This document shows, one piece after another, positions 21,746-28,818 of a stretch of 29,270 bases of DNA. The stretch is taken from positions 1-29,270 of the forward strand of contig CAYSSS010000016.1 in NCBI GenBank assembly GCA_964433975.1, read 5' to 3'. The first letter of the stretch is position 1. Every line of letters starts with the position of its first letter. The stretch is from 2-01-FULL-45-10 sp964433975 (GTDB taxonomy: Bacteria > Omnitrophota > Gorgyraeia > 2-01-FULL-45-10). A program made the position numbers and the translations under genes. A model generated the notes under the pieces. It was not told where the DNA came from. It did no database searches and worked only from the letters and a program-made list of their open reading frames with translations.

Positions 21746-22599
21746 TGGCAAAACTTACTTACGGTTTAATCGGGCATCCGGTTGAGCATTCACTTTCTCC
21801 CGCCATGCAAAATGCGGCCTTCAATGCTCTTAAGATAGACGCCGAGTATAAGTTATTTGATGTCGAGCCGTCCGACCTCCAGCGGTTCCTGAAGGACCTG
21901 GCAAAGGATAATATTGCCGGGGTCAATGTCACTATACCGCACAAGATCAAGGTTAAGGAGTTCATAGAGGCAAACGGCGTATTGAACGAGCACGCTGAAA
22001 AGCTCGGAGCGGTAAACACTATCAAGGTCTCAGGCGGTAAGTTGGTAGGTTTCAACACCGATGGACCGGGTTTTTACAGGTCGCTTGTAGAGGATCTAAA
22101 GTTTGAGCCTGAAGGCAAGAAGATATTTGTACTAGGCTCGGGCGGGGCCGCGAGGGCCATAGTCATGTACCTGGGTAACGGGCCAAAAGAGATATTTGTC
22201 ACCGATATAGCCGATCACGCGGTCGATGAACTGAGAAGGCATTTTGAAAAGTACTACGATCATCGCAGGTTTAAGGCCGTATATAAGAACAATTTCAAAG
22301 AGTCGCTCGACGCGGCGGATCTATTGGTGCAGGCGACGCCGCTTGGCATGCATGACGGCGATCCGTCGCCGATAGACCCGGCATTATTGCACCCGGGGCT
22401 GCGTATTTACGACCTGGTCTATAACAGGCCAGCGACAAAGCTTGTGGAGGAGGCTTCGAGGATGAAATTGCACGCAATTACGGGACTGGGCATGCTCTTA
22501 TGCCAGGGTGCCATAGCTTTCGAGTTATGGACCGCCAAAAAGGCGCCCCTTGAAGTTATGAGGAAGGCACTGAAGGAAGCCCTTAAATCCCATGGATAA
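21745..22599 (+). CDS. aroE: shikimate dehydrogenase
   Basis: AroE reduces 3-dehydroshikimate to shikimate with NADPH in the chorismate pathway. Substrate-binding residues are in GHPVEHSLSPAMQNAAF, catalytic Lys67 in NVTIPHKIKV, and the conserved Asp in FNTDGPGF. The nucleotide-binding domain has VLGSGGAARAI, and the C-terminus has GLGMLLCQGAIAFELW. The 284 residues fit the family. The start is fixed by TAATG overlap with leuA; the stop overlaps pilD by 8 bases. Its partners aroC and aroK follow after pilD, so the shikimate genes form one block interrupted by a peptidase. Confidence 0.96.
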   Translation: MAKLTYGLIGHPVEHSLSPAMQNAAFNALKIDAEYKLFDVEPSDLQRFLKDLAKDNIAGVNVTIPHKIKVKEFIEANGVLNEHAEKLGAVNTIKVSGGKLVGFNTDGPGFYRSLVEDLKFEPEGKKIFVLGSGGAARAIVMYLGNGPKEIFVTDIADHAVDELRRHFEKYYDHRRFKAVYKNNFKESLDAADLLVQATPLGMHDGDPSPIDPALLHPGLRIYDLVYNRPATKLVEEASRMKLHAITGLGMLLCQGAIAFELWTAKKAPLEVMRKALKEALKSHG

Positions 22600-23368
22600 G
22601 ATAGTCGCGTTCATATTCGGTTCGATCGTAGGCAGCTTCCTGAACGTCTGCATCTACAGGCTTCCGAAGGGCAGGTCTGTGGTCGTGCCCGGGTCGTACT
22701 GCCCTAACTGCACAGCGGCGATCCATTGGTATGATAATATTCCCATATTGGGCTACATCTTCCTCGGCGGGAGAGCCAGATGCTGTAAAGCGAAGATATC
22801 AATCAGATATTTTATAGTCGAAATCTTTACCGCGTCGATCTTTCTTGTATTGTTTTCAACCTTCGGGTTAACGCCGAAATTTTTTGCCTATGCCGTGATG
22901 GTCTCGGGTTTGATAGTAGCTACATTCGTAGACTTCGAGATCCAGGAGATACCGGATGAGGTCTCTATAGGCGGACTTGGATTGGGATTGGCGCTGGCCG
23001 TAACCTTCCCTTCGATATTGAACGAAACTACGAGGCTCAATGGTTTCCTGAACTCGATCCTTGGCGCGCTGGCCGGCGGCGGGATGATATACGTTATGGG
23101 GATGCTTGGTGAATTCGCTTTCAAGAAGGAAGCGATGGGCGGGGGAGATGTTAAGCTCCTTGCCATGGTAGGGGCCTTTATAGGATGGAAACTGGTATTG
23201 CTGACATTTTTTCTGGCGCCGGTATTCGGCTCCGTAGTGGGCATAATACTGAAGATAAGGCACGGCAGAGATATCATCCCTTACGGGCCGTACCTCTCTC
23301 TGGCGGCCGTATGCTCGATATTTTTTGGGGAGAAGATCCTCCGTATGCTCTTCTACGGGATGTATTAA
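22592..23368 (+). CDS. pilD: type IV prepilin peptidase (A24 family)
   Basis: This membrane aspartic peptidase cleaves and N-methylates type IV prepilins and type II secretion pseudopilins. The N-terminal domain is GSIVGSFLNVCIYRLPKG, followed by a CPNC pair and DNIPILGYIFLGGRAR. The catalytic aspartates are Asp114 in VDFEIQEIPD and Asp186 in GGGDVKLLAMVGAFIGW. About seven or eight helices are expected. The second zinc pair, normally CxxC before the Ser/Arg-Tyr motif, is here RCCKAKISIRY, so one cysteine is displaced and metal binding may be altered. ATG 22592 overlaps aroE by 8 bases. No pilin or assembly gene is present in the window. Confidence 0.95.
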   Translation: MDKIVAFIFGSIVGSFLNVCIYRLPKGRSVVVPGSYCPNCTAAIHWYDNIPILGYIFLGGRARCCKAKISIRYFIVEIFTASIFLVLFSTFGLTPKFFAYAVMVSGLIVATFVDFEIQEIPDEVSIGGLGLGLALAVTFPSILNETTRLNGFLNSILGALAGGGMIYVMGMLGEFAFKKEAMGGGDVKLLAMVGAFIGWKLVLLTFFLAPVFGSVVGIILKIRHGRDIIPYGPYLSLAAVCSIFFGEKILRMLFYGMY

Positions 23369-23401
23369 TAAGTATTACACTTCATAAATCTGGAGGTCAA
23401 G

Positions 23402-24526
23402 ATGCTGCGATATCTGACGGGCGGTGAATCACACGGAAGATCGATGCTAACTATAGTCGACGGGGTCCCGGCGGGACTACATGTAGATAGATCGATAATA
23501 GATCTGGAGCTTGCCAGGCGGACGCTTGGATACGGCAGGGGCATGCGTATGGCGCTTGAATCTGATAAGGTCGATATACTCTCAGGGCTGAGGAAGGACC
23601 GCACCATAGGCAGCCCCGTCTCGCTTCTGGTCAAGAACATAGACAATTCGATCGATAAGCTGCCTAAAGTTTACGAGCCGAGGCCCGGACACGCGGACTT
23701 GAGCGGCATACTTAAGTATAATTTAAGCGATGTTCGCGACATCCTCGAAAGGGCAAGCGCGCGCGAGACGGTTTCAAGAGTGGCGGTGGGCGCTATCTGC
23801 AAGATACTGCTTGCCGAGTTCGGTATAACCGTCGTAAGCCATGTCGTGGCGATAGGCGCCGCGGTTTCGAAGGCTAAAAAGTTAACTTTTGATAAGATAG
23901 TCGCTTCTTCGATAAAGTCGCCCGTGATGTGCGCGGACAAGAAAGCCTCAGCAAGTATGTGTAGAGAGATAGATAAAGCAAAGAGAGCAGGAGATACTCT
24001 CGGCGGAATCTTTGAGGTCCTGATCCATGGCGTTCCTCCGGGCCTGGGCAGCCACGCGCAGTGGGACAGGAAGATAGACGGCTCTCTGGCGAGGGCCATG
24101 ATGTCGATACAGGCCGTCAAAGGTGTAGATTTCGGAATCGGTTTCGCCTGCGCGGCGCTAAAGGGTTCATTGGTTCACGATCAAATATTTTATGATAAAA
24201 GAAGAGGTTTCTACAGAGGAAGCAATAACGCCGGCGGCATCGAAGGCGGCATGACTACCGGCGAGGATATAGTGATAAGAGCCGCCATGAAGCCGATATC
24301 GACATTGAGAAGGCCGCTCTCGAGCGTCGACATCAGGACCAAGAAGCGGGTCATGGCCACGGTGGAAAGGTCCGATGTATGCGCCGTGCCGGCGGCCGCC
24401 GTAATCGGAGAGGGCGTCTGCTCCATAGAGATAGCAAACGCGCTTATTGAAAAGTTCGGCGGAGATTCCGTCTCCGAGATGAGGCGCAATTACGACGGGT
24501 ACCTGGCGCAGATCAAAAGGTTCTGA
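23402..24526 (+). CDS. aroC: chorismate synthase
   Basis: AroC converts EPSP to chorismate with reduced FMN, the last common step for aromatic amino acids. Signatures are LTGGESHGRSM, RRTLGYGRGMRM, VDILSGLRKDRTIGSPVSLL, the RPGHADLSG segment, ARETVSRVAVGAI, and the NNAGGIEGGMTTGEDI motif, in which the final residues contact FMN. Length 374 is normal. ATG 23402 has a strong GGAGG at 23392-23396, so this gene may be translated more independently than its coupled neighbours. A GC hairpin (CCGCC/GGCGG) lies between aroC and aroK but has no U-tract. Confidence 0.97.
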   Translation: MLRYLTGGESHGRSMLTIVDGVPAGLHVDRSIIDLELARRTLGYGRGMRMALESDKVDILSGLRKDRTIGSPVSLLVKNIDNSIDKLPKVYEPRPGHADLSGILKYNLSDVRDILERASARETVSRVAVGAICKILLAEFGITVVSHVVAIGAAVSKAKKLTFDKIVASSIKSPVMCADKKASASMCREIDKAKRAGDTLGGIFEVLIHGVPPGLGSHAQWDRKIDGSLARAMMSIQAVKGVDFGIGFACAALKGSLVHDQIFYDKRRGFYRGSNNAGGIEGGMTTGEDIVIRAAMKPISTLRRPLSSVDIRTKKRVMATVERSDVCAVPAAAVIGEGVCSIEIANALIEKFGGDSVSEMRRNYDGYLAQIKRF

Positions 24527-24588
24527 TCAAATCGATATGAAAGACCGCCTATTCTTAAGGGCGGGATGAGAGCAGGAGAATGGGCGCC

Positions 24589-25116
24589 GTGAAGAACATT
24601 ATCCTGGTAGGTTTTATGGGTTCGGGCAAGACGACGATAGCTTTTGAATTGTCGCACCGTCTCAATATGCGGTATCTTTCAACGGACGACCTCATAGAGA
24701 AGAGGGAGAAGTGCACCATAAACGAGATATTCACGAAGCGGGGCGAGGAATATTTCAGGAGCGTGGAGGCGGTTGTCGTGCGCGACGCCTGCTCCATGGA
24801 AAATGTAGTCATAGACTTGGGCGGCGGCGCCGTTTTACGCGATGAAAATTGGCAGACAATGAAGGCGTCCGGCATAGTTGTGGGCCTTACCGCCGACGAG
24901 AATATCATAATGGAGCGGACCAAGAAATATAAGCACCGCCCTCTTTTGAACGTCGAGGATCCCAAGCAGAAGATAAGAAATCTTATGGCGAAACGCGCTC
25001 CCTTTTATGCCAGGGCCGATCATTGTATCGACACGGGCAAACTTACAGTGAAGCAGGCCGTAGAAAAGATAGCCGGGATAGTCGAAGATTATTCCAGAAA
25101 GGCACGGACCGAATGA
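24589..25116 (+). CDS. aroK: shikimate kinase
   Basis: AroK phosphorylates shikimate to shikimate-3-phosphate. The P-loop is GFMGSGKTT (8-16), the substrate-binding Asp lies in STDDLIE, then RGEEYFRSVE, LGGGAVLRDENW and the lid KKYKHRPLL. GTG 24589 is preferred over ATG 24580 because AGGAG at 24574-24578 lies 10 bases from the GTG but only 1 base from the ATG, and MKNIILVGFMGSGKTT is the usual N-terminus. The ATG would add just three residues. The stop overlaps the next small gene as ATGA. aroA and aroB are not in the window. Confidence 0.93.
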   Translation: MKNIILVGFMGSGKTTIAFELSHRLNMRYLSTDDLIEKREKCTINEIFTKRGEEYFRSVEAVVVRDACSMENVVIDLGGGAVLRDENWQTMKASGIVVGLTADENIIMERTKKYKHRPLLNVEDPKQKIRNLMAKRAPFYARADHCIDTGKLTVKQAVEKIAGIVEDYSRKARTE

Positions 25117-25409
25117 GCCGGAAAGCAAGGGTATGGATAGGAGCAACTCTTTTAGCGGTCATCCTCTTCAACTATATTGCGATAGGCGTGCCGCTCTATA
25201 AAAGGAACGTCTCGCTCGACAAGAAGATAAGGATATTTGCGAAGAGTTCCGAGGACGCCTACATAATTGACGTATTGAAGAAAGAGGTCGTCTCGATCGA
25301 TAAAAAGATAGTCATACTCAACTGCGTGGCCGCGAGCGTAGCCATCATAGTAATGAGCTGGCTTATATTTGGACTGGCCATACGCAGGGAGGACAGGAGA
25401 AGACTATGA
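25113..25409 (+). CDS. small two-helix membrane protein, function unknown
   Basis: I do not recognise this 98-residue protein. It has two clear hydrophobic helices, about residues 7-28 (WIGATLLAVILFNYIAIGV) and 69-90 (LNCVAASVAIIVMSWLIFG). A charged, probably helical loop of about 40 residues (KKIRIFAKSSEDAYIID, then KKEVVSIDKK) lies between them, and the Arg-rich end RREDRRRL should be cytosolic. ATG 25113 overlaps the aroK stop (ATGA), and its own stop overlaps the next gene the same way, so all three are translated together. It could be a membrane-anchored scaffold; no catalytic motif is visible. Confidence 0.8.
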   Translation: MSRKARVWIGATLLAVILFNYIAIGVPLYKRNVSLDKKIRIFAKSSEDAYIIDVLKKEVVSIDKKIVILNCVAASVAIIVMSWLIFGLAIRREDRRRL

Positions 25410-25642
25410 GGCTCGATCCTTCAAAGTGGTACTTCAGCACCTATTCTTTTGTCGTGGCGTTTTTGTGCGTGGGGCCGCTCGCCCTGATACTCGTCTGGAT
25501 AAATCCGCGCTACAGGCGATCCAAGAAGATATTTATAACGCTTTTGACTCTACTGGTCTGCTATATAGTCTTCGCCCTGATGGCAAAATCGACGGAGTCG
25601 ATATATAATTACTATAATCAGGTCTTGCGGTTATCCAAGTGA
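25406..25642 (+). CDS. small two-helix membrane protein, function unknown
   Basis: A 78-residue protein with two membrane helices (about 10-32, FSTYSFVVAFLCVGPLALILVW, and 41-62, KIFITLLTLLVCYIVFALMA). A short basic loop INPRYRRSKK separates them, and the soluble tail ESIYNYYNQVLRLSK is Tyr-rich. Small proteins with a WY-x-S...GPLALxLVW-NPR pattern seem familiar from uncultured bacterial genomes, but I know no assigned function. The gene starts within the stop of the preceding small membrane gene (ATGA) and precedes a membrane diguanylate cyclase by 18 bases. Co-function with either neighbour is only a guess. Confidence 0.8.
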   Translation: MRLDPSKWYFSTYSFVVAFLCVGPLALILVWINPRYRRSKKIFITLLTLLVCYIVFALMAKSTESIYNYYNQVLRLSK

Positions 25643-25660
25643 AATCAATGGGGAGGTCAT

Positions 25661-26506
25661 ATGTCGGCAGCGGATAAGATTCGCAGTTTGCCCAGGATAG
25701 TATCGATAGCTTTGGGGTCTCTGATTATCGTTTTAGTCGCGTATCTTGATGACGTGGCGGGGGGCAATCTATCATTCCTCTCTTTTTATCTGATACCTGT
25801 ATCTTTTTTCATATGGCTCACTACGAGGCGCCTCGGGGTATTGATATCAATTCTATGCGCAACGCTATGGTTCGCCGGTGATGCGAGCTATAAGGGCTAT
25901 ATGTCGATCTCAGGGGCCTCTTATCTCAATATGTCGATAGAGCTGGTATTATTCTTTCTGGTAACGTTTCTTCTCTCTTCGTTGAAAGAGGCGCTTGGTA
26001 TAAATGAAGAGCTGGCAAGGGTGGATGCCCTGACCGGGGCCGTGAACCGTCGGGCCTTTTATGACCTGGCCGGAAGAGAGATAGCCAGGCTCGAGAGATA
26101 TAAACATCCTTTTACGGTAGCCTATATGGATATAGATAATTTCAAGGTGGTCAATTACCGCTACGGTCACAAGACGGGGGATCAGCTCCTGCGCTCGGTA
26201 GCGGATACGGTCAGAAAAAATTTGCGTAAACTCGATATAGTTTCGCGTTTCGGAGGCGACGAGTTCACGATCCTCCTGCCGGAGACGGGGGCCGAAGCCG
26301 CACAGGTAGTCTTGAGCAGGATGCGGAACGTACTGCTGAATATGATGGAGGCCAACAGGTGGCCCGTGACTTTTACCTTTGGCACAGTAACTTTCCTGAA
26401 GCCGCCTTCATCGGTGGAGGAGATGGTGAAGAAGGTGGGCGGCCTTATGTATTTGGGCAAAGACAGCGGGATGAATACGATCGAACAGGAGATCGTCAAC
26501 GCGTAA
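25661..26506 (+). CDS. membrane-bound diguanylate cyclase (GGDEF)
   Basis: The 281-residue protein has an N-terminal membrane region of four or five helices (residues about 12-105). It includes the SFLSFYLIPVSFFIW segment seen in other membrane GGDEF proteins. A GGDEF domain begins near DALTGAVNRRAF. The metal-binding Asp is in YMDIDNFKVVN and the active loop is RFGGDEF (GGDEF at 198-202). An inhibitory I-site RxxD is present (Arg189-Asp192), so product feedback is likely. It is therefore predicted to make cyclic di-GMP. The final helix is degenerate (LGKDSGMN instead of AKxxGRN). ATG 25661 has a strong GGGAGG at 25651-25656. The stop overlaps the truA start. Confidence 0.93.
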   Translation: MSAADKIRSLPRIVSIALGSLIIVLVAYLDDVAGGNLSFLSFYLIPVSFFIWLTTRRLGVLISILCATLWFAGDASYKGYMSISGASYLNMSIELVLFFLVTFLLSSLKEALGINEELARVDALTGAVNRRAFYDLAGREIARLERYKHPFTVAYMDIDNFKVVNYRYGHKTGDQLLRSVADTVRKNLRKLDIVSRFGGDEFTILLPETGAEAAQVVLSRMRNVLLNMMEANRWPVTFTFGTVTFLKPPSSVEEMVKKVGGLMYLGKDSGMNTIEQEIVNA

Positions 26507-27233
26507 TATAAAACTTGTCATAAGCTATGACGGAACTCATTACTCGGGGTGGCAATTCCAGAAGAATGCCGGAACGGTCCAGGAAGAGATCGAATCGGCG
26601 CTCAAAAGAATAACCGGGTGCAAGATAAAGTTGACGGGTGCGGGCCGGACCGATTCTGGTGTGCATGCCGCGGGCCAGGTCGCTAATTTCAAGACGCGCT
26701 CCAATCTTTCCTTGAAAAAGGTAAAGGACGCTCTTAACAGCTCGCTTGCCGAGGATATCCTGATAGTATCCGCCGAATACGCTCCACTTGAGTTCGATTC
26801 CCAGCGCTCGGCAATAGCGAAAAGGTACCGCTATACCGTTACTACCGTACGCTTCGCCGATCCTTTCATAAGGCATTTCGCCTCGTCTTTTTCCTATCCA
26901 CTGAATATAGGATCTATGAGGCGTGCCGCCAGGGCGCTCGCTGGCAGGCATGATTTCAAAGCGTTTCAGTCCGCCAAGAGCAGCGAATCTAATACCGTCC
27001 GCACAATAAAGGATATAAAGATTGAAAAGCGCGCAGATTTAGTATATATTGATCTCTGGGCCGACGGATTTTTGTATAACATGGTTAGGATCATAGCGGG
27101 TACTCTGCTCGAGATCGGACGCGGCAAGATGCCCGAAGAGAGTATAAAAGAGATATTAGCCAAGAGGGACAGGAGATCGGCGGGCCCTACGGCGCCGGCC
27201 AAGGGCTTATGTCTTATGAGCGTTGAATACTAA
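26499..27233 (+). CDS. truA: tRNA pseudouridine(38-40) synthase with ACG start
   Basis: TruA modifies uridines 38-40 in the anticodon stem-loop. The frame encodes RNIKLVISYDGTHYSGWQ, then GAGRTDSGVHAAGQVANF with catalytic Asp52, RYRYTV, FLYNMVRIIAGTLLEIG and a PAKGLCLMSVEY end. The in-frame upstream stop is TGA 26472-26474. Between it and the catalytic motif the only ATG, GTG or TTG is TTG 26631, which would delete about 44 conserved residues. ACG 26499 gives MRNIKLVISYDGT, the standard N-terminus, and lies 7 bases after AGGAG (26487-26491), so it is chosen. The length is then 244, the family norm. The gene overlaps the cyclase gene by 8 bases. A point mutation or sequence error changing ATG to ACG is the alternative. 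Confidence 0.9.
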   Translation, partial: TRNIKLVISYDGTHYSGWQFQKNAGTVQEEIESALKRITGCKIKLTGAGRTDSGVHAAGQVANFKTRSNLSLKKVKDALNSSLAEDILIVSAEYAPLEFDSQRSAIAKRYRYTVTTVRFADPFIRHFASSFSYPLNIGSMRRAARALAGRHDFKAFQSAKSSESNTVRTIKDIKIEKRADLVYIDLWADGFLYNMVRIIAGTLLEIGRGKMPEESIKEILAKRDRRSAGPTAPAKGLCLMSVEY

Positions 27234-27246
27234 GGAGAGATCCGTC

Positions 27247-27309
27247 TCCCGCCACGTCTCGTTATAGGCTTGGGGCGGGATCAGGATCGAATTTGTTTCA
27301 CAAATTCGA
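27247..27309 (+). other. two hairpins between truA and the small Met-rich gene
   Basis: TCCCGCC (27247-27253) can pair with GGCGGGA (27274-27280) across a 20-base loop. A perfect 9-bp stem TCGAATTTG/CAAATTCGA (27287-27295, 27301-27309) around TTTCA follows directly. Neither is followed by a U-tract, so they are not obvious terminators. The second ends immediately before the AGGGAGGG ribosome binding site of the next gene and could mask it. Confidence 0.55.
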
Positions 27310-27325
27310 AAGGGAGGGCAAGAGT

Positions 27326-27577
27326 ATGTATATGATGAAAGGGGTATTGGCTTTATTCATGTCGCTCGCCATAGGTTATGTGCTGTGCATACTGGCGGAG
27401 AAGCAGACGAAGGGTATCCTCCGGGCCGTAGGGTATACTCTCGGCACGGCCATAATAATCTTGAGCCTCTTATATAGTCTTGCGGACAGCTGCAACATGA
27501 TGTGCAAGAAGGGCAGGATGTGGCAGGGATATAAAAACATGAAGTACGGAATGTTCATGAAAGGTAGCGCGAAATAG
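27326..27577 (+). CDS. small membrane protein with Met/Cys-rich C-terminus, function unknown
   Basis: An 83-residue protein not recognised by name. ATG 27326 is chosen because AAAGGGAGGG lies about 8 bases upstream; ATGs at 27332 and 27335 are possible. Helix one spans about residues 6-24 (GVLALFMSLAIGYVLCILA) and helix two about 37-53 (YTLGTAIIILSLLYSLA). The tail from residue 54 is DSCNMMCKKGRMWQGYKNMK followed by YGMFMKG. It has two Cys in a CxxxC spacing and five further Met in under 30 residues, a composition seen in soft-metal (copper) binding peptides; this is inference. Paired hairpins precede it and a HAD hydrolase follows 7 bases later. Confidence 0.75.
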   Translation: MYMMKGVLALFMSLAIGYVLCILAEKQTKGILRAVGYTLGTAIIILSLLYSLADSCNMMCKKGRMWQGYKNMKYGMFMKGSAK

Positions 27578-27584
27578 GCGGGGA

Positions 27585-28196
27585 GTGCAGAAACGTTATA
27601 GAGTCATAATATTCGATCTGGGCAACACGCTGGTAAGGTTCGATCATAGTATTTCGGCTAAGAAGTTCGCGAACCTTTTTCATCTCGATTCCGAGGAAGT
27701 TCGCAGGCTCTTCTTTGATTCCAAGCTGACCCAGGCCTTCGAAAGGGGCCAGATATCCCCGAAAGAGTTTCACGCCAGGATCACCAGGCACCTGCGCGTG
27801 AAGCTGCCTTTCAAGGACTTTGTCTCCATATGGAACGACATATTTTGGCTAGACGAGGGGTCTTGCGCCATCGCCAGGCGGCTCAAAAAGGACTACAAGC
27901 TCTTCCTCCTCTCCAACATAAGCAGGCTGCATTACGAATATATCGTGAAAAAGTTCGATATATTGAAGATATTCGATGAGATAATAGTCTCATTCGCCGT
28001 TGGAGCCATAAAGCCGGAGAAGCTCATTTTTGAGGATGCGGTAAGGCGGGCAGGCGGTGATAAATCGGCCGTTCTCTATATAGATGACCGTGAGGACCTT
28101 ATAAAGGAAGCCGCCGCTTTCGGCATAGATTCGATCAAATATCAGGATTCCGGCAAGCTCGAAAAGGACCTGATGGAAAGAGGGGTTATCCAATAA
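27585..28196 (+). CDS. HAD-superfamily hydrolase, YihX-like
   Basis: The 203-residue haloacid dehalogenase-like protein has motif I as IIFDLGNTLVRFD, with nucleophile Asp11 and Gly at the +2 position. Motif II is LLSN around residue 108, motif III Lys lies in GAIKPEKLIFEDA, and motif IV is YIDDRED. The DLGNT form with Gly instead of the usual second Asp is typical of the YihX (glucose-1-phosphate phosphatase) and epoxide-hydrolase N-domain branch. A sugar-phosphate phosphatase is therefore plausible, but the substrate is not predictable. An alpha-helical cap is present between motifs I and II. GTG 27585 is the start giving the complete N-terminal strand, with a GGCGGGG purine run adjacent. 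It ends just before a promoter-terminator overlap. Confidence 0.9.
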   Translation: MQKRYRVIIFDLGNTLVRFDHSISAKKFANLFHLDSEEVRRLFFDSKLTQAFERGQISPKEFHARITRHLRVKLPFKDFVSIWNDIFWLDEGSCAIARRLKKDYKLFLLSNISRLHYEYIVKKFDILKIFDEIIVSFAVGAIKPEKLIFEDAVRRAGGDKSAVLYIDDREDLIKEAAAFGIDSIKYQDSGKLEKDLMERGVIQ

Positions 28197-28201
28197 TAAT
28201 A

Positions 28202-28230
28202 TTGACAACTCCGGGCGAGTATGGTATCAT
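28202..28230 (+). promoter_or_regulatory. consensus-like promoter of rplM-rpsI
   Basis: TTGACA (28202-28207), exactly 17 bases, then TATCAT (28225-28230). This is the best promoter in the window and lies 4 bases after the HAD gene. Initiation would fall near 28236-28238, inside the first arm of the terminator hairpin that follows, so transcripts from this promoter lack part of that arm. Confidence 0.8.
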
Positions 28231-28233
28231 CAA

Positions 28234-28262
28234 CCGCCTCTTAAGTAAGGGGCGGTTTTTTT
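28234..28262 (+). terminator. rho-independent terminator overlapping the rplM promoter start site
   Basis: CCGCCTCTT (28234-28242), loop AAGT, AAGGGGCGG (28247-28255) form a 9-bp stem with one G-U pair, followed directly by seven T. It should stop transcription arriving from the HAD gene and upstream. Because the promoter just before it probably initiates within the first stem arm, ribosomal-protein transcripts should escape. Confidence 0.8.
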
Positions 28263-28331
28263 GTCCCGCCAAAGAACGGCGGGACAATCCGCCGAAGCAT
28301 TTACCCTATTACTCGTTGAATGCGAAGGCGG
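28263..28331 (+). promoter_or_regulatory. structured rplM leader with two hairpins
   Basis: The leader between the predicted start and rplM is about 120 bases. It contains a perfect 8-bp hairpin GTCCCGCC/GGCGGGAC (28263-28270, 28278-28285). A larger one follows: TCCGCC/GGCGGA and GCATT/AATGC separated by a symmetric GAA/GAA internal loop (28288-28332). L13 leaders with autoregulation are known in other bacteria, so a regulatory role is plausible. The first stem has the same sequence as the inner stem of the repeat at 11722-11740, so part of it may instead be repeat-derived. Confidence 0.5.
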
Positions 28332-28356
28332 ATATTAAGCATTTTGAAGGGATCAT

Positions 28357-28797
28357 ATGAAGAACAGCTCAAGAACGTATTTAATTCCGGAGAAAGATAT
28401 AAAGAAGGCATGGCTCCTTGTCGATGCCAAGGATAAGGTCCTGGGCAGGCTGGCGTGCAAAGTGGCCACCGTGCTCATGGGTAAGAATAAGGTCATATAT
28501 TCGCCTCACCAGGATACCGGGGATGAAGTTATAGTCATCAATGCAAGTAAGATAAAGATCACCGGAAATAAGAATGCCGATAAGGTATACAAAAGGTATA
28601 CTGCCTATCCGGGTGGGCTCCATCTCGAAACGCTCGAAGTCAAGATGAAGAAGAACCCGGGACACGTTATAAGGCATGCGGTTAAAGGGATGCTGCCAAA
28701 GAGCAAGCTTGGGGCAAAGCTCTTGAAGAAGCTTAAAGTTTACGCGGACGAGAATCATCCGCATAAGGCCCAGAACCCGAAACCTCTTACGGTTTAA
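28357..28797 (+). CDS. rplM: 50S ribosomal protein L13
   Basis: L13 is an early-assembling 23S rRNA-binding protein of the large subunit. The 146-residue product shows WLLVDAKDKVLGRLACKVA, LMGKNKVIYSPHQDTGDEV, VINASKIKITGNK, the KRYTAYPGG segment and HAVKGMLPKSKLGAKLLKKL, and ends HPHKAQNPKPLTV, all standard. ATG 28357 follows AAGGGAT. It is transcribed from the promoter at 28202-28230 together with rpsI, the near-universal L13-S9 pair. Confidence 0.98.
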   Translation: MKNSSRTYLIPEKDIKKAWLLVDAKDKVLGRLACKVATVLMGKNKVIYSPHQDTGDEVIVINASKIKITGNKNADKVYKRYTAYPGGLHLETLEVKMKKNPGHVIRHAVKGMLPKSKLGAKLLKKLKVYADENHPHKAQNPKPLTV

Positions 28798-28818
28798 CAT
28801 AAGGAGCATGTAAAGACA

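Noticed and set aside
23185..23427. Additional + strand frame overlapping the end of pilD
   Set aside because: It lies almost wholly inside pilD in another frame, has no ribosome binding site or family features, and crosses into aroC.
24545..24565. Terminator between aroC and aroK
   Set aside because: There is only a 5-bp CCGCC/GGCGG stem with a 10-base loop, and it is not followed by a T-tract.
26631..27233. truA starting at TTG 26631
   Set aside because: It would remove the conserved N-terminal strand and YDGTHYSGWQ segment, which are clearly encoded in the same open frame upstream.
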